64,000 nucleotides of DNA from Spiroplasma cantharicola (GCF_001281045.1 NZ_CP012622.1:372001-436000), one strand, 5' to 3'. Counted from the stretch's first letter, positions 44,909-54,669 are shown. Notes: a model not told the origin generated them from the letters alone. Program-made: numbers and translations.

Positions 44909-45638
44909 ATATCAAACCTTTCTTAAAGATAATGAAGTGTTTGATTTAAAATTAAAACCCAATATTGTGTGTATTGGATTTTTTGACGGTCTTCATAAAA
45001 TGCATAAAAAAATTTTTAATAAAACCAAAAAAATAGCAAAAGAAGAACAAATGATTTGGTCTATAATTACTTTCTCAGAAAAAGTATCAGACTTTTTAAA
45101 AGGGGTAAAAAGTAGTTTAGAATCAAGAAATAGAAAATATCAAAATATTGAAAAAAATTATCTTCCAGATTATTTATTTGAAATTAATGTTAATAATGAA
45201 TCAATCAAATTGACAGCTAATCAATTTTGTTTATTTTTAAAGGATAAATTAAATGTCAAAAAAGTAGTTGTAGGTGATGATTTCAGATTTGGTTATAAAG
45301 GCGAGGGGAAAGTTTCTGATTTACAAAATTTTTTTGGAATTGATAATATAATTGTTTTCAAAAGAGTTTCAAATATTTCAACTTCACTTATAAAAGAAAA
45401 TTTGGCAAAAGGAGAAATTAAAAAAGTTAATAGTATAATTGATGAAAATTTTACGACTACTTTTAAAAAAACTGGTGAAAAGCTTTTTTTAATAGAAGAC
45501 TATAATATAGTAATTGGAAATGGGCAATATTTAGTAGTAATTAATGGTAAAACAAGTCAAATTCAATTAGAAAATAATGCTGTAATTTTAGATAATAAAG
45601 AAGAAATTTTGGATATTGAATTTTTAAAAAAAGTATAA
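44901..45638 (+). CDS. ribF: RibF-type FAD synthetase without obvious riboflavin kinase domain
   Basis: A 245-residue protein of the RibF family. I start it at ATG 44901, 10 bases after GAAAGG; the upstream ATG 44892 is too near that site. The FMN adenylyltransferase domain is clear: GFFDGLHKMHKK for the ATP-binding GxFDGxHxGH motif (Gly before the last His is Met), VVGDDFRFGYKGEGKV, and ISTSLIKENLAKGEI. The remaining ~85 residues lack the GxxxGFPTxN motif of the riboflavin kinase domain, and total length is ~60 residues below bifunctional RibF. It may make FAD from imported FMN, or the kinase may be elsewhere. Confidence 0.88.
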   Translation: MIKYQTFLKDNEVFDLKLKPNIVCIGFFDGLHKMHKKIFNKTKKIAKEEQMIWSIITFSEKVSDFLKGVKSSLESRNRKYQNIEKNYLPDYLFEINVNNESIKLTANQFCLFLKDKLNVKKVVVGDDFRFGYKGEGKVSDLQNFFGIDNIIVFKRVSNISTSLIKENLAKGEIKKVNSIIDENFTTTFKKTGEKLFLIEDYNIVIGNGQYLVVINGKTSQIQLENNAVILDNKEEILDIEFLKKV

Positions 45639-45759
45639 AAAGAGCTTTATTTTTGATATACTTTTTAAGTATTGATGTTTTTTCTCTGATTTGATTTACC
45701 CTAAATCTCTTCTATGATAAAACAATTTTCAATCAAGAATTAATAGGGGGGTTATAGAC

Positions 45760-46026
45760 ATGGTTTCTAAAACACAAATTGAAAATATTGTTAAAGAATT
45801 TGGAGTTAATGCAAATGATACTGGTAGAGCAGAAGTTCAAATTGCTATTTTAACTCAAGATATTCAAAATTTAACAGAACACTTAAATTTACATAAAAAA
45901 GATATTACTTCAAGAAGAAGTTTATTAAAAAAAGTAGCTCAAAGAAGACACTTATTAAACTTTTTATTTAAAAAAGATGTTGAAAGATATAAAACAATTA
46001 TCGAAAAACTAAAAATTAGAAAATAG
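45760..46026 (+). CDS. rpsO: Ribosomal protein S15
   Basis: An 88-residue 30S protein that binds the central domain of 16S rRNA. The start is ATG 45760, with a run of six G (45745-45750) as ribosome site. The family core is evident: the N-terminal helix [14 protein letters not shown], then [21 protein letters not shown] and [18 protein letters not shown]. The intergenic leader of 121 bases (45639-45759) holds a weak -10-like TATGAT at 45714-45719 and a short hairpin near 45656-45672; many bacteria control S15 through its leader, but I see no clear regulatory pseudoknot. Confidence 0.97.
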   Translation: MVSKTQIENIVKEFGVNANDTGRAEVQIAILTQDIQNLTEHLNLHKKDITSRRSLLKKVAQRRHLLNFLFKKDVERYKTIIEKLKIRK

Positions 46027-46090
46027 TGTATCAATTATATTATTTTTTTATCTATTATTATTTGTTATAGAATACTTTTAAAAAATAATG

Positions 46091-46138
46091 TATAATTAAA
46101 TCATATTTTGATAATAAAAATAACATTTTTATCAAAAT
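46091..46138 (+). promoter_or_regulatory. Promoter and leader hairpin of H1-tailed protein gene
   Basis: TATAAT (46091-46096) is followed by a perfect 10-bp stem (46105-46114 with 46129-46138) with a 14-base loop. It is not followed by a clean T-run, so it may protect the mRNA or regulate it rather than terminate. Confidence 0.45.
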
Positions 46139-46171
46139 TTAGTATTTTTATTAGAAAGACGGTGTTACTAT

Positions 46172-46798
46172 ATGGCAACTGCAAAAACAACAACAGGAAA
46201 AAGTACAACTGCTAAAAAAGCAGGAGTAAAATCAACAAGTGCTAAAAAAGCAACTGCAAAAAAACCTAAATTATCAGCTGTTAAAAAGGCTGCTTCAAAT
46301 AAAATGAGACCTGAGCATATTCAAACTAGAAAAAAAGCATCAGATCCAAAACCAGAAAAAATTATCAATAAAGACATCAAATTAAATGACAGTCAACAAA
46401 AATTTATTTGAGAAAAATCAGATCCAGTTTCAGCAACAAATTCATCTATTTATAGACAAGATATTGCTGGAGCAATTATTAAAGTTAGTGAATATGGACA
46501 AGCATCAGAATTCGGTTGAGTTTATGCTTTAATTGATCAAGATGGAGAAAGAGATGACGTAAATAACGTTGTTGCTTTACATTGAATGAATGCAAAAGTT
46601 AAACGTAAATTAGACGAAAATTGAGTAGCTGTAGTTACTGGTGGAAGAGACATTTCAGGTCTTTTTAATCAAAAAAAAGAAGTTAAAATTGCTGGTAATC
46701 AACTAGGAAAAACAAAAAAAACTGTTTTATTCCAACCTTCAATAGTTGAACCAAGAAAAGTAAATATTAAAATTAGATCAGCTGTAGGAAAAAAATAA
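46172..46798 (+). CDS. Protein with histone-H1-like Lys/Ala tail and unknown C-terminal domain
   Basis: A 208-residue protein. The start is ATG 46172 behind GACGGTG. The first ~55 residues are a Lys/Ala/Thr/Ser tail with repeated AKK units (TAKKAGVKSTSAKKATAKK), like the tails of histone H1 and bacterial H1-like proteins. The C-terminal ~130 residues are a globular domain with several Trp (some TGA), for example YGQASEFGWVYALIDQDGE, that I do not recognise. A nucleic-acid-binding role is likely from composition alone. It stands alone between rpsO and a terminator, with its own promoter. Confidence 0.75.
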
Positions 46799-46800
46799 TA

Positions 46801-46828
46801 AAAAAACCTTATTTATGTAAGGTTTTTT
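46801..46828 (+). terminator. Terminator after the H1-tailed protein gene
   Basis: An 11-bp stem (46801-46811 with 46818-46828) closes a TTTATG loop and ends in seven T, 2 bases after the stop codon. Confidence 0.85.
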
Positions 46829-46833
46829 TATTA

Positions 46834-46966
46834 TATAATTATTATGTCCTTAGGGACGCCAAGAATATTTGTTATTCTTTATGTTTGCGTGAGATATTAA
46901 AGACCGCTCAATAAATAAGTATTTCCTTTCTCATGCATTTGATAGCGGGTGGGAATATTTTTTTTT
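46834..46966 (+). ncRNA. Structured leader RNA or small RNA before miaA
   Basis: TATAAT at 46834-46839 predicts a start near G46846 of a ~120-base RNA ending in nine T (46958-46966). Helices: GTCC/GGAC (46846-46849 with 46854-46857), a 7-bp hairpin (46861-46867 with 46873-46879), a 9-bp stem (46886-46894 with 46929-46937), and a 5-bp helix (46904-46908 with 46944-46948) that makes an H-type pseudoknot with it. A 9-bp terminator stem (46918-46926 with 46951-46959) crosses both, so the two states compete. No known riboswitch class is recognised. It could be a cis-acting switch for miaA or a free small RNA. Confidence 0.55.
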
Positions 46967-46993
46967 GTCAATTTTTGAAAGGTTGGTATAATT

Positions 46994-47914
46994 ATGAATA
47001 AAATAATAGTTATAGTTGGACCAACAGCAAGTGGTAAAACGGACTTATCAATAAAAATTGCAAAAGAATTTAATGGTGAGTGCATTAATTCAGATTCAAC
47101 CCAAATTTTTAAAGGAACAGATATAGCAACAAATAAGATAACAACTCAAGAAATGCAAGGAATTAAACATCATCTTTTATCAATAAAAGAAGTTGATGAA
47201 AGTTATTCTGTTGCTGAGTTTCAAAAACAAGCACGAGAGAAAATTGCACAAATATTGGAAAGTAATAAAACTCCAATAATTGTTGGCGGAACAGGACTTT
47301 ATGTTAATGCAGTTTTAATGGATTATAATTTCACAAGCAATGATCATATTGAAAATTATGTTGATAAATATAAAGATAAATCAAATGAAGAAATATGAAA
47401 TATTTTGAATTTAAAGGATAGTTTGGAAGCACAAAAAATTCATTCAAATAATAGGTATAGAGTAATTAGAGCCCTAGAACTTATAGAATTAACTGGAATG
47501 ACTAAAACTAAACTAATAAAAGATAATAAAAATTATTATTACAATAATTTATTAATTATTGGAATATCTGCCAAAAGAGTGGAATTATATAGTAAAATAA
47601 ACAATAGGGTACTTAGCTTAATAAAGAAAGGTTTGTTTGAAGAAATTCAATTAGCTTACAACGCTAATAATTTAAACAAAAAGGCTCAATCTTTAAAGTG
47701 TATTGGAGGTCCAGAAATCATAAAATATTTTGAAAAAGAAATAGATTATGATCAATGTATCGAACTGATGCAAAAAAACAATAGGCATTATGCAAGAAGG
47801 CAGTTAACTTGATTTAAAAATCAATTAGACAATGTTAAATGATTTGAACATGATTATGAAAATTTTGAAACCATATCTAATCAAATTATTGAATATATCA
47901 GATCAAATCTTTAA
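46994..47914 (+). CDS. miaA: tRNA dimethylallyltransferase MiaA
   Basis: A 306-residue enzyme that adds an isopentenyl group to A37 of tRNAs reading U-initial codons. The start is ATG 46994, with GAAAGG at 46977-46982. The P-loop [11 protein letters not shown] lies near residue 8. [17 protein letters not shown] (the DSxQ motif) and [14 protein letters not shown] follow, and a basic [12 protein letters not shown] stretch (Trp from TGA) ends the core. The gene is transcribed from behind a structured leader and followed 39 bases later by an RpiR-type regulator gene. No other promoter fits well: a TATAAT at 46987 overlaps the start codon. Confidence 0.95.
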
Positions 47915-47953
47915 CTTGAAAATTGAATAACAACAAGTTAGGAGACTTAATAA

Positions 47954-48706
47954 ATGTTGTCTGTTTACGAAAGAGTAGAGAACTTAATTAAGGACAATAA
48001 AAATACCACTTTTAAATTAATTGGAAAACAAATTCTAGCAGATTGATCTGTTGGAGTCTTTAAAAGCCAAAGTGAAATTAGTAAAATGTGTTTTGTTTCA
48101 TTAGCAACAGCAACACAATTTGCTAAAGCGTGCTATTGCGAAGGTTATAAGGAATTATCAATTAGATTAAAAGTTGAGTATGAAAATGTTATGCAAAATA
48201 AAATAAGAGCAGATCAGCCAAATCAAGCAGATATGACAGGAATGAGAGCTGTTATAAATAATTGAGTAAGCGAAAACGATGGTTTCTTATATGATTTAGC
48301 TAGTAAAATAAATGAGAGAAGGAAAGTTTGGATATGTCCATCATATCAATCGATGTATTCTGCTAAATTTTTAGAAGATGTTTTAACGAATGTGGGAATT
48401 CAAACTAAAATAATTGATATTTCTATAAATTTAGAAGTTGGGAAGCATTTAGAGTTTAATAATGAATTAGTTATTATTTTATTGACTGGAAGAGATACTG
48501 ATACAACAGTTCTTGCTTTAGAGTATTTAATAAAAGCTAAAAATGATATTTTCATTATAACTACTCCAAGTAATATAGCAGAGCTACCCGACATTAAGGA
48601 ACAAAAACATATGTTAATTAACTTTCAAGATAATAATTTTTTTTACAAGTATAGATGTTATGCATTAATTTCATTGTTCTTTTCATTAAGTGAAAAAATA
48701 AGTTAA
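47954..48706 (+). CDS. RpiR/MurR family regulator
   Basis: A 250-residue sugar-responsive transcription regulator. The start is ATG 47954, behind TAGGAG. The N-terminal HTH domain follows the RpiR layout: VFKSQSEISKMCFVSLATATQF is the helix-turn-helix, and FAKACYCEGYKELSIRLK the usual next helix (quoted separately). The C-terminal SIS domain, which binds phosphosugars in this family, is recognisable by strand order (LVIILLTGRDTDTTVLAL, then DIFIITTPS) but short and low in the usual Ser residues. Its target is unknown; the genes nearby give no sugar pathway. Confidence 0.85.
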
Positions 48707-48746
48707 AAATATAAAATCTTAAACTGTAAAAAGTATTTTAAAAGTA

Positions 48747-48775
48747 TTGACATCTGCGTACTAATTATATATATT
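48747..48775 (+). promoter_or_regulatory. Strong promoter of tRNA-Gly
   Basis: A consensus -35 TTGACA (48747-48752) and -10 TATATT (48770-48775) are separated by exactly 17 bases. The tRNA begins 18 bases downstream. It is the best-matched promoter in the window. Confidence 0.8.
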
Positions 48776-48792
48776 TATTAATGTGATTATAC

Positions 48793-48866
48793 GCGGGTGT
48801 AGTTTAATGGTAGAACTTCAGCCTTCCAAGCTGACTGTGAGGGTTCGATTCCCTTCACCCGCTCCA
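48793..48866 (+). tRNA. tRNA-Gly(UCC)
   Basis: 74 bases including the encoded CCA. The acceptor stem pairs GCGGGTG (48793-48799) with CACCCGC (48856-48862). The anticodon stem TCAGC/GCTGA encloses CTTCCAA, giving anticodon UCC for glycine. The T-loop has GGTTCGATTCC. A single tRNA transcript, with promoter and terminator of its own. In Mollicutes one tRNA-Gly(UCC) often reads all GGN codons. Confidence 0.97.
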
Positions 48867-48878
48867 TTATGAAAATTC

Positions 48879-48900
48879 AAATCCCTTAAGGGATTTTTTT
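48879..48900 (+). terminator. Terminator after tRNA-Gly
   Basis: A 7-bp stem AAATCCC/GGGATTT closes a TTAA loop, followed by TTTTTTT, 12 bases past the tRNA. Confidence 0.88.
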
Positions 48901-48937
48901 ATTTTGTATTTATAATAAGAATTAAAGGAGTGGTGCA

Positions 48938-49645
48938 ATGTTAAATAATCAAATAAAAAATTTTAATGAATCTAGAACTCCTTTTTTTAAGAGTTTATTT
49001 TACTTGAGTATAGAATCACTAATTCCAGGATTAACTATTTGATTTCTAGTAGGCTTTGATTTTAATTTTTCAATGACAAATAAGTTGCCATTTCCAAATG
49101 TAGGGTATGTTTCATTAATTTGTATTATATTTTTTATATATACTTTTTTAACAACATATCTGTTTTACAAATTTAAATTTCATGAAACAGATATGTTTAC
49201 TTTTAGTTCATTAATCTCTTTGATTTTAATTACAATAATCTTATTTGGTAGTTTTATGAATAGTACGGGATTATGATTATTTGTTAGGTTTCTTGCAATA
49301 GTTGCTATAGTTATAATAGCAACTCCAATTTTTGTTTTTATTAGTGTTTTATTTAGAAATAAAGAAATTAAAAAAATTGAAGACTTTGAAAAAACTCTTG
49401 AAGCATATAAAAAGGGTGAAATTATACCCAATAGTAAGTTATTAAAAGCACAAAGATATCAAAATTATTTAGTTAAAAAACAAAGTAAAATAGAGGAACT
49501 TAAACAGTTTCGAATTGATTTAGATTTAAAAATCTCAAAGGAATTAGAAGAGCAAGAAATAAAAAGAGAAATGAAAAGAAAAAGAATAATAGATAAATTA
49601 GATGAAAAAGAAAAAAGGCAAAGAGCAAAAAAGCAGAAAGATTAG
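48938..49645 (+). CDS. Membrane protein with C-terminal coiled coil
   Basis: A 235-residue protein I do not recognise. The start is ATG 48938, behind AAAGGAG. Four hydrophobic helices lie in the first ~135 residues (examples: GYVSLICIIFFIYTFLTTYLF is the second, given here in part; AIVAIVIIATPIFVFISVLF the fourth). The remaining ~100 residues are a Lys/Glu-rich helix of coiled-coil type (KIEELKQFRIDLDLKISKEL), probably in the cytoplasm. Its stop codon overlaps that of the convergent LicA-like kinase by 3 bases within a shared terminator. A scaffold role is a guess. Confidence 0.75.
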
Positions 49646-49663
49646 TATATCTTTCTGCTTTTT
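49628..49663. terminator. Bidirectional terminator shared by convergent genes
   Basis: A perfect 15-bp stem (49628-49642 with 49649-49663) closes a TAGTAT loop. It contains the stop codons of both the membrane protein gene and the minus-strand kinase gene. Confidence 0.88.
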
Positions 49664-50433
49664 AATCTTTCCAATTTACTTTCAAAAATTTCTTTAAAAA
49701 TAATTTGTTTCTTTTTTTCAAGCATAAAATTTGCTCATAATGTTCATAACAAATCTTGATATTTAATCATTGAATTTAAAATACCTATCTCATCAACATA
49801 AATAAGTTCTTTTTCAATGCATTGTTTAATGAAATATTTAATCATTTTTTCATCATCGTTTAATGTTTCACTAATAAAACTAGCAATATCAAAAAATTTA
49901 TTATTTAAAGAAATATAATCATAATCTATTAAAATAATTTTATTTTTATTTACTAGAATATTACCAGGCACTAAGTCATTGTGACTTAAAACTAGATCTA
50001 AGCCATCAAATTTATCGATTTCTTTACTTATTTCATTAAAATGTAGTTCAAAGTTAAATAAAAGAGTATTAGTATTATTTTTAAAAGTTGCTAAAAGTTT
50101 ATGATAGTCAAATTTCTTTATTTTAAATTCCTTTGAATTAAAATTATGAAGTTTTTTTATTAAATTGACGACGTTATCTATTATTTCCTTAGTTATTTTA
50201 ATATCTTTAAGAGTTTGAAAATCCCTTAGAAACTTATATTCTGAGAATAATTGATTATCTTTTCAATAAAATTTTAAAGGAGCTAATAGTATATCTTGAT
50301 TAATATCTTTTAATTGCTTTAAAAAATTATATTCATTTTCTTTATCTAAATAAATATTGTGAAAATCTACTGATTGTTTTTTTAAAATATCTTTTTCAAG
50401 TTTCACTTTATTTGTATATCCATTAAATTTCAT
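49642..50433 (-). CDS. LicA/choline-kinase-like phosphotransferase
   Basis: A 263-residue kinase-fold protein with the start at ATG 50433-50431 behind AAGGAG. The catalytic loop is LSHNDLVPGNILVN (His-Asn-Asp then Asn), followed by metal-binding LIDYDYISLNN and FDIASFISE, an arrangement closer to choline/ethanolamine kinases (LicA) than to drug-resistance APH proteins. The N-terminal lobe is present but short. Trp codons appear as TGA (for example near LLWTLWANFML). It could phosphorylate choline or another headgroup for lipid or glycolipid synthesis. A monocistronic gene, divergent from the HAM1-type pyrophosphatase. Confidence 0.82.
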
Positions 50434-50496
50434 TTAATTAACTCCTTAAGCCATTATTATTATAATATTAATTAGATATTAAAAGGAGTTATTTAT

Positions 50497-51102
50497 ATGA
50501 GTGTTTTATGATTTGCATCACAAAATCTTAATAAAATAAAAGAGATGAAAGAAATGATTCCTGAAATGGAAATTAAATCATTAAATGATCTTAAAGAAGT
50601 AATTGATATACCAGAAAATGAACCAACATTTGAAGAAAATGCTTTATTTAAAGCAAGAACTTTAGCTAATCTAATTGAAGGTATTGTTGTAGCAGATGAT
50701 TCTGGATTAAGTATTAAAAATTTAGACAATTTTCCTGGAATTTATTCAGCAAGATGAGCAAAACCAGAAAAGGATTGAGTTAAAATCAATGAGTTATTAT
50801 TAGAAAAACTAAGAAGAGAAAAATTAATTGAAGGTGAAGAACGAAAGGCATTTTTTACTTCTGCAATTGCCTTAATTGATAAGGATAAGGGGATTGAAGA
50901 AGTATTTACAGGAATTGTAAATGGAGTTATCGTTGATGCTCAAATTGGCGAAAATGGATTTGCATATGATAGAATTTTTAAACCCAATAATTTTAATAAA
51001 ACTTTTGCTCAAATGACTAAGGAAGAAAAAAATGCAATTTCACATCGAAAACTTTCAATATCTAAATTAAGAGAGTATTTACAAAAAAACAACTATTTTT
51101 AA
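50497..51102 (+). CDS. rdgB: Non-canonical purine NTP pyrophosphatase (RdgB/HAM1)
   Basis: A 201-residue housecleaning enzyme that hydrolyses ITP, dITP and XTP to monophosphates. The start is ATG 50497, behind AAAAGGAG. The family opening (ASQNLNKIKEM), PTFEENALFKARTLA, ADDSGLSI and FPGIYSARWA (Trp from TGA) are all present, as is the late GFAYDRIF and the C-terminal SHRKLSISKL. Begins a small operon: trmL starts 12 bases after its stop, and a DEAD-box helicase gene follows. Confidence 0.94.
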
Positions 51103-51114
51103 GGAGAAACAAAA

Positions 51115-51633
51115 ATGAGAAAAATTAATATAATCTTATTTGAACCAGAAATTGCTGATAATGTTGGAGCTATTATGAGAACTTGTTCACTTACAAATTC
51201 AAAATTACATTTGATAGAACCATTTGGTTTTATTTTTGATAAAAGAAATTTTGCAAGAAGTAGTGCTAATAATTTTGAAGGTTGTGAATATAGAAGATAT
51301 GATAATTGAGATGATTTTATCAAGCAAAATCCAAAAGCTGATATTTTTTGTATGACTCGATATGGAAAAAAACCAATTAGTGATTTTAATTTTAAAGAAA
51401 TTAACAATGAAATATTTATAATGTTTGGAAGAGAATCAACTGGAATACCAAAAAAAATCCTAAAAGAAAATCTTGGTAAATGCTTTAGAATACCAATGGT
51501 AGCTTCAGGGAGAAGTTTAAATATTGCAAATTCAGTAGGAATTGCAAGTTATGAAGTTTTAAGACAATGAGACTATTTAGAACTTTCAAAAGTTGAAGTT
51601 GAAAAGGGAGAAGACTATCTAGATAGAGATTAA
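51115..51633 (+). CDS. trmL: tRNA (cytidine34/uridine34-2'-O)-methyltransferase TrmL
   Basis: A 172-residue SPOUT methyltransferase for the wobble base of tRNA-Leu. The ribosome site AAGGAG overlaps the end of the upstream gene. The three SPOUT motifs are visible: EPEIADNVGAIMRTCSLT, then MFGRESTGIPKKIL, then FRIPMVASGRSLNIANSVGI (the knot). Length matches TrmL, without the extra N-terminal domain of TrmH. It is probably cotranscribed with the HAM1-type gene. Confidence 0.92.
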
Positions 51634-51672
51634 TAATATATAATATATGTTGTATGAAATAGGTGAAATAAT

Positions 51673-53040
51673 ATGAAATTTTCAGATTTTGGATTTAAAA
51701 AATTTATAAATGATGCATTAGAAGAAATAGGTTTTGTTTATCCAACTAAAATTCAAGAAAAAGTTATTCCTCTTATAAAGAAACATAGACCTGTTATTGC
51801 TCAATCACATACAGGAACTGGAAAAACTCATTCATTTTTATTGCCTATCTTAAATAATATTGCATATGATGAATCTAATAAAATTCAATGTTTAATAGTA
51901 ACTCCAACAAGAGAACTTGCTAGACAAATTTATGAAAATACTAAAGATATTTTAAAGTTTAATGATAAGGGAACTGTTGGTTTATTTGTTGGCGGTGATG
52001 ATATTGAAAAATCAATTCAAAATGTTAAAACAAAGCAACCAACTGTAGTAATTGGGACACCAACAAGATTAAAAAAAATGTATGAAGAAGGTAATTTATT
52101 TATTACTACTGCAAAGTATGTTGTAATTGATGAGTGTGATATGATATTTGATCTTGGTTTTATTGAAGAAGTTGATTTTATGCTATCAAAGATAAACAAA
52201 GATGTGAATGTTTCATTATTTTCAGCAACAATTAATAATGGTTTAAAACCTTTTTTACAAAAATATTTATCTAATTCAATTTTTATTGAGAATAAGGACG
52301 CAAACCCAACAAACAAGAATATTGAACATGTTCTTGTTTGAACAAAAAATAAAGAAAATAAGGAAGTTCTTAGAACAATTGTTAGTGAAATTAATCCCTA
52401 TGTTTGTATGGTTTTTTTAAATAAAAAAGATCAAATTAAAGAAATCATTTCTTGATTGAATGAATTTGGTATTAAAAATGTAGGTGAATTACATGGAGAC
52501 TTAGATTCAAGACAAAGAACTAATATGCAAAAGCGAATTCAAAATGGAGATTTTAAGTGAATAGTAGCTTCTGACGTGGCTGCAAGAGGGATCGATATTG
52601 ATGGAGTGAGTCATATTATTTCAGTTGACCTGCCAAAAGATTTAGACTACTATATTCACAGAAGTGGTAGAACTGGAAGAAATCAATATTCAGGACAAAG
52701 TTATGTTTTATTTAACTCTACAAACCAACATCAAATTGATGAGCTTAAATCTAAAGGAATTACATTTTCAAACTTTAAATTAGCAAATAATCAATTAGTT
52801 GAAATTAATACTGTTAAGAAGAAAAAAGACTTTAATGCTAATTTACCAGTGAATGTCGAGACCAAAAAAATTATTGATAAATATAAGGGTCAAAAAGTTA
52901 AACCTGGATATAAAAAACGCAGAAAAGCAGAAGTTGATAAAGTTAAAAAAGACATTAGAAGAAAACATATTAAGGAATCAATTGCTAAAATTAAAAAAGA
53001 TAAATATAAAAAACGTAGAGAAGAGTTATTTGAGAATTAA
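51673..53040 (+). CDS. DEAD-box family RNA helicase (DECD variant)
   Basis: A 455-residue cytoplasmic RNA helicase, probably acting in ribosome assembly or mRNA decay. The start is ATG 51673, behind TAGGTG. Motifs: Q motif [13 protein letters not shown], motif [11 protein letters not shown], Ia PTRELA, motif II DECD (Cys in place of Ala), motif III SAT, motif [10 protein letters not shown] and [10 protein letters not shown]. The C-terminal ~90 residues are basic ([18 protein letters not shown]), an RNA-binding tail as in CshB. It follows trmL with 39 bases between. Confidence 0.92.
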
Positions 53041-53103
53041 TTTAACAACTCTTTTAAAAAGCAATTTAATGTTTTATAATAATATGTATTAGAGGGAATT
53101 TTT

Positions 53104-54669
53104 ATGGATATAACAGAAAGAATTAAAAAATTAATATCAGCAATTTCATATCAAGTTTATGAAAAGGAAACAATTTTTAGACTTGCAATGTTAGCTCTTT
53201 TAGGTGAAGAGTCAATTTTCCTTTTGGGTAAACCTGGTATTGCAAAATCATTGATTTCACGTAGGTTAAAATTTGCCATTAAAGGTGGTACTAATTTTGA
53301 GTATTTAATGAGTAAATTTTCAACTCCTGAAGAAATTTATGGACCAATTGATTTGAGATTATTAAAGGAAGGTAAATATGTTAGAGTAGTTGAAAATTAT
53401 CTACCTGCTTCAAATGTTGGGTTTTTAGATGAAATTTGAAAAGCTGGACCAAGTATTCAAAATACATTATTAACAATTATTAATGAAAAGATTTTTAGAA
53501 ATGGTGGAACAGATATAAAAGTTCCATTAAAACTATTAATATCAGCTTCAAATGAACTACCTGCAGAAGGTGAAGGATTAGAAGCTTTATTTGACCGTTT
53601 TATAATTAGATTTATTGCAGAAGGTTTAAAAAGTGATGCAAATTTCGAGCAACTTTTAGATGGTGAATCATCACTTGATGTTGATGTTGATCCAAAGCTT
53701 CAACTTACTCTTCAAGAATTAGAAATATGAAAAAAACAAACAAAGCAAGTTAGAATTAGTAGAAAAACTCTTGATTTTATTCACTATTTTAGAAAAAAAA
53801 TATTAAAAGAAACAAATGGTGAAGCTTATATTTCTGATAGACGTTGAAAAAAAATATCAGGTCTAATGAAAACAAGTGCATTTTATAATGGAAGATCAGA
53901 AACTGATATTGCAGATTTATTCGTAATTCCTTATTGTATTTGAGATAATGAAGAACAAGAAAAACAGTATTCTGAAATTTTCTTTAATACATTTTTGGAA
54001 CAATTTGGTTTAGAATGAAGAAATGAAAAGAAAAACTTAATGAATCAAATTGATTTAGTAAACTCTCAAATTGGTCAAACAGAAGCTCAATTTTTAAGAT
54101 TAACACCATATACAGACCCATTTAAAGGTTCAATTGCTGGAACTTATTATTTTATTAATTTTACAGATGGTGGAGATAAATATAAAATTTGTTTTATATC
54201 TGCAGGAGATTGAAATAAGATAAGAAATTTAACAAATGAATCATTTGAAATTGATTTACATTTTGGAGTAAATTTAAATAAATACTCAGGAAGTCAAAAA
54301 ACTTTGGTTAGAGCTTATAAAGCAGATCAAATTCTTTTTGTAAATGAAAATAAAAAATATTTATTACAAAATGAAAGTCCGAATGAATTTAATCAACAAA
54401 TGAATAATTTAGCAGATAATATTGCTGAGTTAGAAGCAAAATATAAAGAATTATCAGCAAAAATGTTTAAGGAATACAAAAAATATATGAACATGAATTG
54501 TATTTTCTTTGAAGAAATTTATGATGAAAAAATTGCACAAGCATTTGATACAAAAACAAAAAAACAGTTAGAAGAAGAAGCAGCTTTGGAAAAACAAATG
54601 AAACTAAATGCAAAAAATAATAATATGAAAAATCCAATTGAGGATTTAGACTTTAAATTAGAAATTTAA
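53104..54669 (+). CDS. ravA: MoxR-family AAA+ ATPase RavA
   Basis: A 521-residue AAA+ ATPase of the RavA branch of MoxR proteins, which acts as a chaperone-like hexamer with the VWA protein ViaA. The start is ATG 53104, behind AGAGGG. Walker A is GKPGIAKSL near residue 43; FSTPEEIYGPID and Walker B VGFLDEIWKA (Trp from TGA) follow, then sensor 1 SASNELP and the arginine finger region ALFDRF. The C-terminal ~200 residues, with a coiled-coil segment, correspond to the part of RavA that contacts partners but look unlike the E. coli LARA domain. viaA starts 18 bases downstream. Confidence 0.88.

Noticed and set aside
46846..46966. miaA leader as a T-box riboswitch
   Set aside because: GCGGGTGGGAA resembles part of the T-box sequence, but the following ACCGCG-type antiterminator sequence, the specifier loop and the length are missing.
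46965..46992. TTGTCA (46965-46970) and TATAAT (46987-46992), 16 bases apart, as a promoter for miaA
   Set aside because: The -10 box ends 1 base before the miaA ATG, so transcription would begin inside the gene. It is treated as chance in AT-rich sequence.
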